Shown piece by piece: positions 1 through 11,171 of a stretch of 64,000 nucleotides of DNA. Position numbers and translations under genes: made by a program. The notes below the pieces were generated by a model. It was given only the letters and a program-made list of their open reading frames with translations. It ran no database searches and was not told the origin of the DNA. Source of the DNA: Apoderus coryli (Eukaryota > Arthropoda > Insecta > Coleoptera > Attelabidae); assembly GCA_911728435.2 (NCBI GenBank), contig OU452204.1, forward strand, positions 7,068,001 through 7,132,000, written 5' to 3'. Numbering within the stretch: position 1 is the stretch's first letter; every line of letters starts with the position of its first letter.

Positions 1-1774
1 TACCTCATAATACAACATATCTGTTATGAATGCCCCTCGGATTGTTAATCAAAATATTTCACTTTACTAATATTTCATTCGATATCGGTTCGAGCAACTT
101 CCGATAGATATTACTGACTTTTATTTCTGGAACTTTGTTAGACATATATTTTCTAAATCCCCCTGTGTTGTGAAGACTGTTGAGTCGAATTGAGGCTAGT
201 TCTCATCATTACGAAATTGAGATTTTAAGCAAGACTGCAGTGGCATGAAATCCGTACAACACAGCATCATGACGCTCCCTTGTAATTGCAGTTTCTGGTC
301 TGTATACGTTTTTCAGATACCCACTTGTTCAACTGTGCTGTTGTCAAGCATATCTATGAACTCGCATTGACCTCAGAAAGGCCTACTATGTGCATATGGT
401 AATTAGCATTACACAAATAATGAGTAAAATCTACAGTTACGACAATTATCAATTACCTAGTTTATTAGGTAGGTACAGAGTTATTACTAAATTTTATTGT
501 TTTCCGAGAAGACGATTATAAACTGAATGCAGAAATAATACCATTGGGTATTACTAATGATAATGATCGACCAACAGATTTACTTCTGAAATGATAAAAC
601 CGTAATTATATTTAACAGTTGGAATTGAACTTTATCTCTTACACAACAGTGTTAAAAATAATTAGTAATTTTACTTTAAATTACGCTTTCATTTTGTTAC
701 AACCGTAATTTAACTACATCAATTTTACTTTTACATAAATTTGACGAAAAATTACATAGTCGCAAAATTACACATGGAAATTACTTTAATTCTGGTATTT
801 TTAGGGAAAATATATCGAATATGTCTGAAGTTTATATATTATGGATATGTAATTAAGCCTTCACGTAAAATCACGTCAAAAACTCGGAAAAGTAGGTTTA
901 TAAATATGTATTTTCACATTATCAATACTTTATTTTTTTGTAATTTTTTTTATTTTTTTCTTGTAATTTTCTCTATTTGTTTTATCATTTATTATACTCC
1001 TATTATTATTATTATTATGAATGAAATAAAAAATAATTTGACAGAGTGACAGTTTTTGTTAGTGTAATATGATGATTATAATACCGACTGAATTACTATG
1101 ATTTCATCATTGCCATAAACCATAACATGAACATAACCATAAAAACCAAACTTTGTGACTATTGATCTATGGCATAAAGTGAGGTTAGGATTAGTTTATA
1201 CGGTGTGTACGGTACTGCTTTCGTTTAGTAATTCCGCTAACTTCTGAGCATGCGCAGAACAACGTTAATAAGTACGGTAACTTGGTATAGAGCTAGTGAA
1301 AACTCCCTGATATTGAGCAAAAATACTGTATTTTAGTAAAATATCGTTTAATACAACGTATGTATTTTATTACGTAAAAATTCTTTAAAAATAATATTTT
1401 TTTAGGAATGTTTAATGTAATTTTCACCCAATTTTTGACAGTGAAATGTCTCAAATATACATATATTACATTTTATAAATACAAGTCCCATGTTTCCCAA
1501 TATGTGATTTTGTTCCATTTATTCTATACACAGGGCAATGGTCTTAGCCAGGGAGATATTTTACTCCTATACTCATAATATAGGTATGGAGGTCACTAAA
1601 TTCGCTGTATTTATATTTCTAATAAATTACGGTGCAGAACAAAATTTTTGGATACTTTCCCTGGGTTACGGTTCGTATTTAAACAGCAAAAATGAAATAA
1701 ATGTTTTCTTTTCATGTCATATTCCTTTCCCTTTCGATGTTTCGACAAATTTTCTTGTCTTTTTCAGATTTTTT
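1..1774. other. AT-rich DNA, no recognised gene
   Basis: I see no recognisable coding sequence, RNA gene or terminal repeat here. The open frames are short, rich in Phe, Ile and Tyr, and typical of chance ORFs in AT-rich DNA. A short (ATT)n tract lies near 1000-1018. Confidence 0.5.
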
Positions 1775-2372
1775 TTACTTTCCCGCACAGGGAAACTATT
1801 GTGAACGCAATAAAAAAAAATTACATAAAGACCGATATAACTATTGTGATTCCCTTAGACGATTATGACCATTTCCAGATGGAAGTCTGTCTGTCTGTCT
1901 GTGTGTATGTATGTGTGTGTGTCTGTATGTATTCTTCCACGATAGCATAGAATAATAAATAACTATAAGAAGGTCCACTAGACGCTGAAAACGGCATCGA
2001 CTTGCTTTGAAGACATGAAGATGAGACGTACCGACACGATGAGAACCAACTGTATAAACTGTGACGATAGTGCCTAATCGCTTTAACCAATTGAGCTAAA
2101 TTTTGATATATGCGTTTGGGCATTAGATTTTGGTTGAAATCGCTTAAGCCCTGTGATAAAGGTGGACACACCTCTAAATTTTCCGATATCAGTAGGGGCT
2201 GAGTGATACATCATTTTAAAGCATTTATTATCTGCTTTACAGCCATAGGTCACTTTTAATATTTACCCCCACAATTCTCGAGAAAATAGTGTTTAAAATT
2301 TCTTTCTTATAAGAATATAATGTGTACTTGCGTACTTTAACACATTGATAGAGCGTTCGCTTCTCATACTTA
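1775..2372 (+). repeat. Dispersed repeat R1, copy a
   Basis: This is one of about eight copies in the window of a composite repeat that I call R1. It begins near ACTTTCCCG and a conserved TATTGTGAACGCA. A block reading CCATTTCCAGATGG follows, then a (GTCT)n/(GT)n tract, then a conserved stretch with TTTAACCAATTGAGCTAAA and a block ending near TCTCGAGAAAATAG. Copy a ends in a degraded tRNA-like piece (TTGATAGAGCGTTCGCTT near 2345). Boundaries are approximate. The family is not recognised; it has no coding capacity. Confidence 0.6.
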
Positions 2373-2868
2373 TATAAATATATTTTCATTGTACCATATT
2401 GTTTATTGTATATGTATATAGTTAAGTGTCTGTGATGTATTATGGGACTATGAATAAAACTCTGGCAATATTTTATATACTAATATTAATATACTTAAAT
2501 ACACAGGACATAAGATGGACAATTCTAAAACGACACAATAAAAATTATTATATGTATACAAGATACAAGTGTAAAAAGATTTATACCTTTCAACATCTCA
2601 TTAATGTGATATATTTTTTTGCTCCATAAGTTGCAAAATAGAAAATACATTTTGTTGTTGGCAAGAGATTTTTGTTTAGTTTAGGCATAATATTATTTAA
2701 TAGAATGTGGAAAATCGTAACTGTATTTTAAAAATATCAGTATTTCGGTTGCATTAGTTGCGTATTATAATAGGTATTTAATAGATGGATTATATTTAAA
2801 TTTTCATCAACACGGGGGTGTCCTGATTATGACTGAAACTGATATTAGTTGACGTTTTTATATTGTAT
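2373..2868. other. AT-rich spacer
   Basis: No recognisable gene, repeat boundary or RNA is seen. It contains only short chance ORFs. Confidence 0.4.
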
Positions 2869-2950
2869 ACAAGAAATCCCTTTGGGATTTCCCAGTCGTT
2901 TTGTGGTAGTTTTATCTATGAAAAAAGTCATTGAGGGTTGCAAAAAAAAG
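2869..2950 (+). repeat. Hairpin-bearing dispersed repeat, copy 1
   Basis: A perfect 8-bp hairpin (GAAATCCC, loop TTT, GGGATTTC at 2873-2891) is followed by a conserved CCAGTCGTTTTGTGGTAG, then TTTATCTATGA and GTCATTGAGGGTT. The same block recurs at 35835-35917. There the hairpin is kept with a changed base pair. The type of element is unknown. Confidence 0.6.
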
Positions 2951-3614
2951 TAAGTTTTTCCTACAAATAATGGTTAGTTAAGTCGTTGCGGCATGTCAAC
3001 AAATAATTTCATCAAAGTGTACGGTGATAACCCTATTTTATATGATTGTACACTTATCTTCAGGTATATATTCTTTTTCAATTTCCATTCTGTCTTTTAC
3101 AGTAATATTTTTGCACATTTTTGGAAATTATTGTATTTACGTTGTTTTACTATAGACAGTATGGTACATGTTAATTATTATGACAGATGGATTTATGTTA
3201 TAATTTGACACTATGGAAAACCTCTACTTCTTTGGTGGTGGAGTTCAGTGTATTTGCATTATTTTTTAGACAAATAAGCATCAGTTTTGACTGGAAATTT
3301 TCATATAAGGTTTGTTAGCTAGGTGCTTCCAATACAAACAATTATTTATTGATATCGAAATATTTTTGTGTGGGGTAGCTGTCACAATTTATATGACATT
3401 TGGAATAGTGATATTTATAAAAGGAACGTAGTATGTGTGAAGTGAGTCATATTTTTAAAGATTAATAATTTTTCAATAGAATTTACGAATGTCTACGTCA
3501 TTCTTTGACACGATTGCGACTAAAAATATACGAAATTGCTTCTCCCATATGTTTTTCTAAGAATAAAGTCATGAAAATGGTTTTCAAAGAAAAATCGACA
3601 AATTCCAATATAGT

Positions 3615-4140
3615 TGCGCCTCTAGTTTCACGTCATAATTTGCTAATATTTCTAACGTTGGTGTCACTTATTTTAGTTTCGTTGACACTTCTAGTTTCAC
3701 GTCATAATTTGGTTTTGGTCAGAATGTTTTTTCTAACCGACAGACAAATTGCTGTGTCAAATAGTTTATTATTATTTTCTTTGTTTACATAATAGCCTAA
3801 GAGTTTTCGGCATTATTTTTATGTTTAAGATCAATTTCTATCAACATGTTGTATATTGTAGTGTTATAAATAGGTTGTTCGATATAGTTGTAGTAAATTT
3901 AGAAGTTGTCATTGTGTATTTAAAGTAATTTTACTGCTAAAAAGTGATAATAACCTTAATAACCTAAAGTGACAGTGCCATGAAAGCCCTCAGATGGATG
4001 GATGTGATCATATATTTGTGAATAGCCCCAGAAGAATATCTCCCTCTGCGTCGCACACTTCAATTAACTGTGTAGATGTAATTAAATTAATTAATAAAAT
4101 AGTGAGACCGCATTAAATCACAGTTGAAAAGTAGCCTATT
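3615..4140 (+). repeat. Dispersed repeat R2, copy 1
   Basis: This stretch is closely matched by 36545-37030. Shared words include GACAAATTGC, CCTAAGAGTTTTCGGCATTA, TAAGATCAATTTCTATCAAC and TATCTCCCTCTGCGTCGCAC. The order is the same in both copies, with small indels. Both copies also have the hairpin repeat about 700 bases upstream and a GACAAAGACAGCAC unit downstream, so the full repeat is probably more than 1.2 kb. No coding is visible. Confidence 0.65.
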
Positions 4141-4173
4141 TAAAAGTTTCGAAAATAAAATTGCCATTTAGAC

Positions 4174-4391
4174 TGCACTGCGGGTACTTGTTACGGCGTA
4201 ACTTTAGTTATGGTGGCTTTAAATTCGACCTTTTTGCAGCTTTTCGATGACAAAGACAGCACTATCAGAATTTATAATTATTTGCACTGCGGGTACTTGT
4301 TACGGCGTAACTTTAGTTATGGTGGATTTAAATTCGGCCTTTTTGCAGCTTTTCGATGACAAAGACAGCACTATCAGAATATATAATTATT
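4174..4391. repeat. Two tandem 109-bp units at the end of R2
   Basis: Two direct copies of a 109-bp unit (4174-4282 and 4283-4391) start at TGCACTGCGGGTACTTGTTA and differ at only a few bases. A single diverged unit is present in R2 copy 2 at about 37061-37175. The duplication is therefore specific to copy 1. Confidence 0.75.
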
Positions 4392-5374
4392 AAATATACT
4401 ATGCTAAATTTGACTATTGATTAGATTAACTAGGTTTAAATTTTGTTCCAATACATGCCTTGAAATAGGAATATTACTTGGAAGTGATATTTTTTGAATG
4501 TGTGTCCTATCATTTATACTGTTTTGGTTTTTTTATGTAAATCATTTCCAGCATTTCCCTTTTTTCTTATTCCGTTCCTTTGCAAGAGTATTATCATCAT
4601 AATCAAACCTATGGTTGTAGGTCTCCTCTTATGGTTTCTAATCCTTTTATCTAGGTATTACTTAGTTTGGCCAATAGAAGTCAAAAATTCAGTTACGCCG
4701 TCAGATTATCTAATTTTAGTCTACTTTTCTTATGACAAACCGGCGTATCTCTATTTCTGGTAATTTTTCCATAAATCAGGATCAGGGGTTTGTCCTATCT
4801 GACAAAAGTCTTATCTGAGTTCCGAATAGAGTTTGAAGGATGCTGCGTATCTGCAAATAAGCTCTGTAAAAACTGTGTAACTCACTATCAATTTAAATTC
4901 TGGATTTAGATTGATAGTGAGTTTTCAATGGCAAACGTAAAAAAAAAGAATTTAAATGCCATTTTTCTACTTTAATATGCCATCGAATAAGACTGTTTGT
5001 ATATTATTATGTACAGCATTTTGATGAGAGAGTGCTTGAAAAAGTGATAATAAAATCACGAAACTTTGCAATCTTTTAATTGAATGTTGTGACAACTTCG
5101 CCCTATACCCCACTATTTCCTCATAAAGCATTATGAAGTATGTCTCAGGTAACTTGTTATACCTTACTCAACTGTAGTGTGAGATAATATACTTAAATTT
5201 AATTTTGTTTAAATTAATTTACTCCTTTTGAGGTTATGTACTCGTATGTAGTGTATTGGAATGAACAAAGGTGTATTGAAACGGACGTCCGTTTCAACAC
5301 ATCGCGTTTAAAAAGCACATAATAGGTAGCTAATTGGTCCAGTCTTATATTTTAGAAAAAGTATCATTGTATCT
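4392..5374. other. Spacer with two inverted repeats
   Basis: There is no recognisable gene. Two palindromes stand out: 14-bp arms AACTCACTATCAAT (4879-4892) and their complement (4910-4923), and a perfect 22-bp palindrome at 5276-5297 centred on GGACGTCC. Neither is tied to an element that I can name. Confidence 0.4.
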
Positions 5375-5484
5375 CCTGAACAAATTCAATCATATCCTAA
5401 GGCATCCCGCAAGAAAATAATCACCGAGGCCCTCGAAAGGGGAAAACAGCAATTATAATAGAGACACCTGAAAAGACAAATTGG
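5375..5484 (+). pseudogene. pogo/Tigger-like DDE transposase relic, C-terminal part, left piece
   Basis: The translation reads SPEQIQSYPKASRKK and then ALERGKTAIIIETPEK. This matches the basic tail of insect DDE_1 (pogo/Tigger) transposases, where a SPE-I-PYPKA block is followed by RG-K and TPEK. A frameshift precedes the block. The piece stops at the hAT insertion (5485) and resumes at 8646. The N-terminal and catalytic parts are not found upstream. Confidence 0.55.
5477..5484. repeat. 8-bp target-site duplication of the hAT, left copy
   Basis: CAAATTGG lies directly before the hAT end CAGTGG. The identical octamer follows the other end at 8646-8653. An 8-bp duplication is diagnostic of hAT integration. 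Confidence 0.85.
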
Positions 5485-5932
5485 CAGTGGCAGTTGGTCC
5501 ATAAGGGCACGTGGGCATGTGCCCTACCTAAAAAATGAAGTAGAAAAAATAATTTTAGACTTCGTACCAGACCAGTGTGATTTCGTTAGAATTCCCTATA
5601 AAATTTTGTATTTGAAAATTTGAATCGAAGACGGCCCTGTCTATGCTATAATCACTCTTGCAGCGCGTCTATTCCGTCTATTCACGGTAATGAAACAGAA
5701 CGTAGGTCTTAGTTCATATTACGATGCTCTTTCTCTCTATTGTTTTCTTTGCTATCGCGTGCGAAAAACAGAGACAGCAATACATCGCTACGCTATACGC
5801 TAGTAACAGTAGAAATTAATCGCATTTGTGACGTCATATCTGGGGTGCTGCCCTACCCATCAGTCTATACGAATAAAATTTGTGTGTGTAGTGTTGTTGT
5901 TTTTGATGATGAGATGAATTCATTGCAATATA

Positions 5933-8019
5933 CAGGGTGGTCCAACGAAAAGTTTGCACCTAGCTTTTCTCTTTTTTTTGTAGTCGAATGCGAAAATGCT
6001 CGGACACGTCGATTTTGCTTTTGAGGGGGACACATTTTAAACATATTTTTCGATCTGCGCCTTTAACCCCCTAGCGGGGGTGAGTAACAACCCTAAAATT
6101 TTAAATGGAAAGAGGGGTCTAATGACATATCATTTGAAAGGACACAAAATTGTCTTTCTAATGATACCCTATTTGTCGAATTTTACTAAAACAGTTAATA
6201 CGAAAACGACTTTAAAGACATTAAGCCGATAATTTTGGTATTAATGAGAAATACAAATAAGTTTTAATTATTACGACTGAAAACAACTACAATCATTTCT
6301 AAATTATTTACTTTGAAGAAAAACGGGATTTCAAAAACACGATCTTATTTATCAGAACTAAATTCCTCACTAATCGTTTGCGTTTTTTGTTGAAATAAAA
6401 ACTGCAGATACGTGTAGGAAAAGAATTTACACCGTTTATTTTAGTCTTTTCATTGATTCAGTTTGGTTGCTTCTCAAGTTATTTTACTTTTACCGTACAA
6501 AATGATTTATTCCATTCTAGAACGAGTTGAAATTGTTAAACTTTATTTTCAAAATAATAGTAGTGCTAGACTTACGGCTCGCTTATTTAATGAGAGACAT
6601 CCCGATAAAAATGTGAATGATGTGTACGTTGGCAAGTTAGTTAAAAAGTTTGTAGATACCGGATCTGTCTGTAATGTAAAACACCAGCCGCAGAAACCGA
6701 TCAGAAATGAAGCTGTGGAAGTCGCTGTTTTAGGGCATGTTGAAATGGATCATAGTCAAAGTACCCGTCAACTAGCTGAAGCCTCAGGTGTCTCCCGTTC
6801 GTCCATAATACGAATTTTAAAAGCGTACAAATTTCATCCGTACAAAATCAAATTAGTACAGGAACTAAATGAGGATGATCCTGATAGAAGGCTGCAATTT
6901 TGTGAAGCAATGAGCCAGCGTTTAATTGAAGATCCGCAATTATTATTTAACATTTGTTTTTCCGACGAATGCACATTTTATTTGAATGGAGCTGTAAATA
7001 GGCACAATTGCCGTTACTGGGATGACAGTAACCCACATTTATTCCGTGAGGTTCATACCCAGTATCCTCAAAAAATAAACGTCTGGTGTGGCATATTAGG
7101 AAATCATATTATAGGACCACTTTTTATTCCTGGAAATTTAACTGGTGAAGTGTACCTAAACATGCTTGAAGACACAATTGATCCTTTAATAACACAAATA
7201 ATAGAAGATGACCAAAATCATACTGCTGATCGGCTTTATTTCCAGCAAGATGGAGCACCTCCGCACTATGTGGCTCCTGTAAGACAGTTCTTAGATGACC
7301 GGTTCCCTGGACGGTGGATTGGAAGGAGGGGCCCAATTGAATGGCCTGCCAGGTCACCGGATTTATCGCCTTTAGACTTTTTTCTTTGGGGGCACTTAAA
7401 AAATAAATGTTTTGCCACGAAGCCCGAGTCCATAGAAGATCTTCGCCAACGCATTACAGAAGAGTGCAGAAACATAACACCTGATATGCTACAAAATGTT
7501 AGAAATAGATTTGAACAAAATCTGTATTATTGTATGGAATCAAATGGGTCACATTTTCAACATTTGTTAATGTAACGTTTTAATAAATCAATTTAACAGC
7601 TTGTTTACTTTTTTTACAAAGCAATGTTAAAACTAACAAACATTGGAATGTACTAACGATTGCAGGTGTTTTCACTCGCAATAATTAAAACTTATTTGTA
7701 TTTCTCATTAATACCAAAATTATCGGCTTAATGTCTTTAAAGTCGTTTTCGTATTAACTGTTTTAGTAAAATTCGACAAATAGGGTATCATTAGAAAGAC
7801 AATTTTGTGTCCTTTCAAATGATATGTCATTAGACCCCTCTTTCCATTTAAAATTTTAGGGTTGTTACTCACCCCCGCTAGGGGGTTAAAGGCGCAGATC
7901 GAAAAATATGTTTAAAATGTGTCCCCCTCAAAAGCAAAATCGACGTGTCCGAGCATTTTCGCATTCGACTACAAAAAAAAGAGAAAAGCTAGGTGCAAAC
8001 TTTTCGTTGGACCACCCTG
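5933..8019 (+). mobile_element. DD41D mariner-type transposon, young and apparently complete
   Basis: This is a 2,087-bp element flanked by TA on both sides (5931-5932 and 8020-8021). Its terminal inverted repeats are 340 bp each (5933-6272 and 7680-8019), start CAGGGTGGTCC, and looked identical base for base when I compared them. They continue inward with more mismatches. The one ORF inside is intact. Identical TIRs plus an open transposase suggest recent arrival. It landed inside the hAT, and so is the youngest layer of this nest. Confidence 0.93.
6502..7575 (+). CDS. DD41D mariner-type transposase, intact
   Basis: The enzyme cuts and rejoins the ends of its own element at TA targets. The ORF is open from 6463, but I take the Met at 6502 (MIYSILERVEIVKLYFQ), which matches family N-termini, giving 357 residues. 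Residues 1-120 carry two helix-turn-helix-like segments, the second around 86-106 (STRQLAEASGVSRSSIIRIL). The catalytic Asp residues are D155 (SDECTF), D250 (QQDGAPPH) and D292 (WPARSPDLSPLDFFLWG). The 41-residue gap between the second and third gives DD41D, a class known from insects (rosa/visitor type). There is no stop or frameshift. It lies centrally between the 340-bp inverted repeats. Confidence 0.92.
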   Translation: MIYSILERVEIVKLYFQNNSSARLTARLFNERHPDKNVNDVYVGKLVKKFVDTGSVCNVKHQPQKPIRNEAVEVAVLGHVEMDHSQSTRQLAEASGVSRSSIIRILKAYKFHPYKIKLVQELNEDDPDRRLQFCEAMSQRLIEDPQLLFNICFSDECTFYLNGAVNRHNCRYWDDSNPHLFREVHTQYPQKINVWCGILGNHIIGPLFIPGNLTGEVYLNMLEDTIDPLITQIIEDDQNHTADRLYFQQDGAPPHYVAPVRQFLDDRFPGRWIGRRGPIEWPARSPDLSPLDFFLWGHLKNKCFATKPESIEDLRQRITEECRNITPDMLQNVRNRFEQNLYYCMESNGSHFQHLLM

Positions 8020-8020
8020 T

Positions 8021-8560
8021 ATGAATGTAAATAATGTTAAATTAACATTTGAGGATCGAACTACTATACTTACTGTTGCAAATTTATTTGAAACTGAAAA
8101 ATTTGGTGAATATCGAACCGTATTTCCAAATGAAGATACTAAAACTGTGTGTAACTTATTTCCTAACGTAAATTACTTAAAATTAAAAAATGAACTCTCG
8201 AGACTATACGCACGGGACGATTTTCTGAAACACAGTGGGGCTGTGCCTCTGTTTATCCAAAACAATTTAACATCAACATTTAGTGAATCTGTGGAATTGC
8301 TGACTGTATTGTGTACTGTCCCTATGACGACTGTAGAAAGCGAAATATGTTTCTCTACCCTCAAACGGATCAAAACATTTTTAAGAAACACTATGGGCCA
8401 GGAAAGGTTGTGCGCCTTAGCAATGCTATCTGTTGAATAAAAACTTGTGAAGTCCATTTCAAATTTTAATGATCAAGTCATCAACCACTTTGCTGTTCAG
8501 AAATCTACAGGAGAGGATGGACTTCACTTACAAACAGTTTTAATGGTCATTATTTTAATT
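8021..8560 (+). pseudogene. hAT transposase C-terminal dimerisation region (degenerate)
   Basis: The frame is open from 8021 to a stop at 8438-8440. It ends with VPMTTVESEICFSTLKRIKT and then MGQERLCALAMLSVE, the hAT dimerisation signature (usual form: Ser-Glu-Arg-Ser-Phe-S-LK-IK...RL--LA-LS-E). After the stop the frame continues with SISNFNDQVINHFAV, the usual end of this ZMYM1-like hAT group, so the stop looks like a nonsense mutation. The catalytic core is missing. The mariner cut the element just before this region. Confidence 0.75.
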
Positions 8561-8645
8561 CTTTATTTCGAAAAATTTTGGGTGTTATTGCCTTATTGCC
8601 ACCTTGTTGTGCCCCACCTCTTTCAGACCGCACGAGCCTCCACTG

Positions 8646-8940
8646 CAAATTGGTAGAAGAAAAAGAAGCAAAAGAAAGCAAAAATTAATCCAATGCCTAA
8701 CTAAAGAATCATCTAGTGCAGAAGACTCCTGCAATATATCCACACACGAATCAAGTGACGATGACATTGGTAAAGACATAACAATATACAGCGGATACGG
8801 CGATGTCGATGTTGTTCTGACGTAATATTCCAAAAAAAACAGAAACCACAACAAAAACTAAGCAAACAAAGGCGTTAATCAAACCAACTGTGTTTATTGC
8901 GGAGAAAAATATGAAGGCAGCAAGATAGATTCGTTAATGT
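8646..8940 (+). pseudogene. pogo/Tigger-like transposase relic, right piece with zinc-finger tail
   Basis: After the second CAAATTGG the frame reads QIGRRKRSKRK, then an acidic Ser-rich stretch (SSSAEDSC, ESSDDDIGKD). A frameshift follows, then CVYCGEKYEGSK. Basic tail, Ser/Asp-rich linker and a terminal C-x2-C zinc finger are the usual order at the C-terminus of insect Tigger-like proteins. It continues the 5375-5484 piece across the hAT. It is clearly dead. Confidence 0.5.
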
Positions 8941-9890
8941 ATAACATATACCTATGCTTCTTATGGACGCATTATTGTAACAATTGCTCATAAGACTTTT
9001 GTTTATTATTAACAATTAATCTATGCTTTCCTCAGCACTTACTGTTTTCTTGTCTCAATGTCGGTTTCAAAACCCCGACTATCCTTTTCTATGCATCGTT
9101 GCCTTGATCAGGACAAATGTAACTTTTTTTTTATTTTAATTATTTTAATTAAACTTTAGTTGATAATGTTATTTAAAAGGATAAACATTGGTCATTCTAA
9201 TAATATGATATAATTATTATTATAAGGTTTGTTTTCATTTCCGTAAATTTAGATTATCTCTGTTCTCTCTGCCAACGTATAAACGATTATTTTTGAAAAA
9301 CTCTATACAATAAAACAATATTAAGCATTTAATGATAAAATATATACCTGTATTTTTGCAATTCCTATTTTTTTTTGCTATTTTATTTTGTTGTTTACTA
9401 TGCTTTTCATGCCTTTATCTCAGAAATGAATCGAACAATTATTGCATTTATTCTTAGCACACACAGAATTTTAAGCTGCTTAAAATGTGTCACAAGACAG
9501 GGGATGACATTTGAAATGATAAAAATGGGGCATCTGGGTGGAACCGAAAATTCAACCAAACAATGGTTTTGAAGTTCTTCCAAAAAAACAAATTTGACGT
9601 GTTTTGCAAAAAATCTGATAACGATTTATTCAGGGTGGCAAATTTTAAAATAAAAGCACGGTATAACTAACCAACGAACGTTTGAATATATAGAGCAATA
9701 AAATACAGAATTAAGTCTGTCAACTTAATGTAATGAAATGTAACTATGTTCAACTACTATCAACAATATCTAGATTTACTGAATGTAACACCTATAAGTT
9801 GTTTATGAACTGGTTAAAGGAACATATACTTTCATATCAATAATATTGCATTATTATTTGATTTTTATTTTGATATGTTTTATATTATTT
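8941..9890. other. AT-rich spacer
   Basis: I see no recognisable gene. The ORF at 9375-9572 has no family features. Confidence 0.35.
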
Positions 9891-10056
9891 TGAATTATTT
9901 GTAGTTTACTTTATATTATTTTATTTAGTTTATTTTCTGCTTTTCTTTTTTTGTTTTGTATTGTTTACTTTGTGTAATGGGTTGAGTATGATTGGCCTTT
10001 GGCTAGACTTCGCCCATTAAAAAATAAAGGCTTTATTATTATTATTATTATTATTA
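9891..10056 (+). mobile_element. 3' end of a LINE with (ATT)n tail
   Basis: The stretch ends GACTTCGCCCATT, then AAAAAATAAAGGCTTT and (ATT)n. This is the common ending of Jockey/CR1-like non-LTR retrotransposons in insects. Only 3' untranslated sequence is present, as expected of a strongly 5'-truncated insertion. Where it begins is uncertain. Confidence 0.5.
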
Positions 10057-11169
10057 GGTGGCTATAAATTTTTAGTTAACCTATATTATGTAACTGAAGA
10101 TGAATAGCTTACTCATCTAAATTAAATGATATATGAGAAAAGTTATAAATTATCTTTTTACCTAATAATATAAAAAAATATTTATGGTTCATTCTGTATT
10201 TGTATTAGGTACATGCGGACAATTTTAAAAGATATTATGCAGTTGACTTACCCTTGTATCCTACCTTTTCAAGTCCTAATCAAATATTTAGTTTTTCTTA
10301 AACATTCTATTGTTTATGGCATACCCGAAACTAGGTAGGTACTTATATCACTATAATAAACCATAGGTACTTACATTTTGTTGTGCTAGGCCCATAGTGG
10401 TTCCCTCGTGGGCCTCTCCGAGGCTCTGTTTAGCTACCGGAATTTTGAGTGTAATGTAAACCGAAAAACCAAAACTATTTCAATGTCACAAAAATGTGTC
10501 CGTTTTGTTTGGGTCTCTAGTATTTCAACGCACAAAATTGTCTAATAAAACCACAGAGTATGTTTTAAATTCTTAATTATTTTTGTTTTCACTTTACTTA
10601 CTCGAGTTAATTTAATTAATTTTTTAAAATTACACTTATTTCACGTTAACAATATTAAGTAGGTACTAACTATATTTCTTCTGATTGATAAAGTTATTCT
10701 AAAACGAATAACTCTTTAAAACTTAATTATTATTTTGTACTTTTTTCTTCTTTTGATAAAATTATCACTATTTCCGTTTTCAAACTCCTTTGTTCATTAT
10801 TATCTAATAATTATATTAAATTTCAAATAATTGTTAATTGGTAATAGATAAATCAGTAAGAAATGTATCATAATGAAAAATAGGAAGAGAACTAACAAAC
10901 ATCTATTCGCAAGAGACCAGTTTCAATCTACTTGTGTTTAGTGAAATCGCTGTGCCGGTATTATTGAGAAAACAAGTTGAGTTTGAATATTATTTTAGTT
11001 CATTATGTGTTGTAGGTGGGGGACACTGTTGCCACTCGTCGCTAATAGTTCGAACGCGAAAACATATTATACGAGTATCTATAATTTACATGCAATTTCG
11101 AATTTTCTAAAAGGCTACATCAAATTGATTTATGGTGGAAATACCTATTTCGTCGAAAAAGCGTATGTA
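10057..11169. other. AT-rich spacer
   Basis: No gene or repeat boundary is recognised. Short ORFs such as that at 11005 run into the mariner TIR and are not supported. Confidence 0.35.
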
Positions 11170-11171
11170 TA

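Larger units (their letters stand above)
5485..8645 (+). mobile_element. Small hAT element, split by a mariner
   Basis: The element starts CAGTGGCAGTTGG and ends in a complementary ...CCACTG, with 8-bp duplications CAAATTGG on both sides. Near the left end is a GGGCAC/GTGCCC inverted repeat (5504-5525), as seen in many hAT ends. Without the mariner at 5933-8019 it is only about 1.07 kb. It keeps 448 bases of left end and a C-terminal transposase tail on the right, so it is an internal deletion derivative. It sits inside the pogo/Tigger-like relic. Confidence 0.85.

Noticed and set aside
741..1049. Hydrophobic ORF resembling a membrane protein
   Set aside because: The Phe/Ile/Tyr-rich stretch comes from T-rich DNA with an (ATT)n tract. 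No other evidence supports a gene.
7919..8020. N-terminal extension of the hAT ORF upstream of 8021
   Set aside because: The open frame runs into the mariner TIR by chance. The hAT coding sequence starts at the TA junction.
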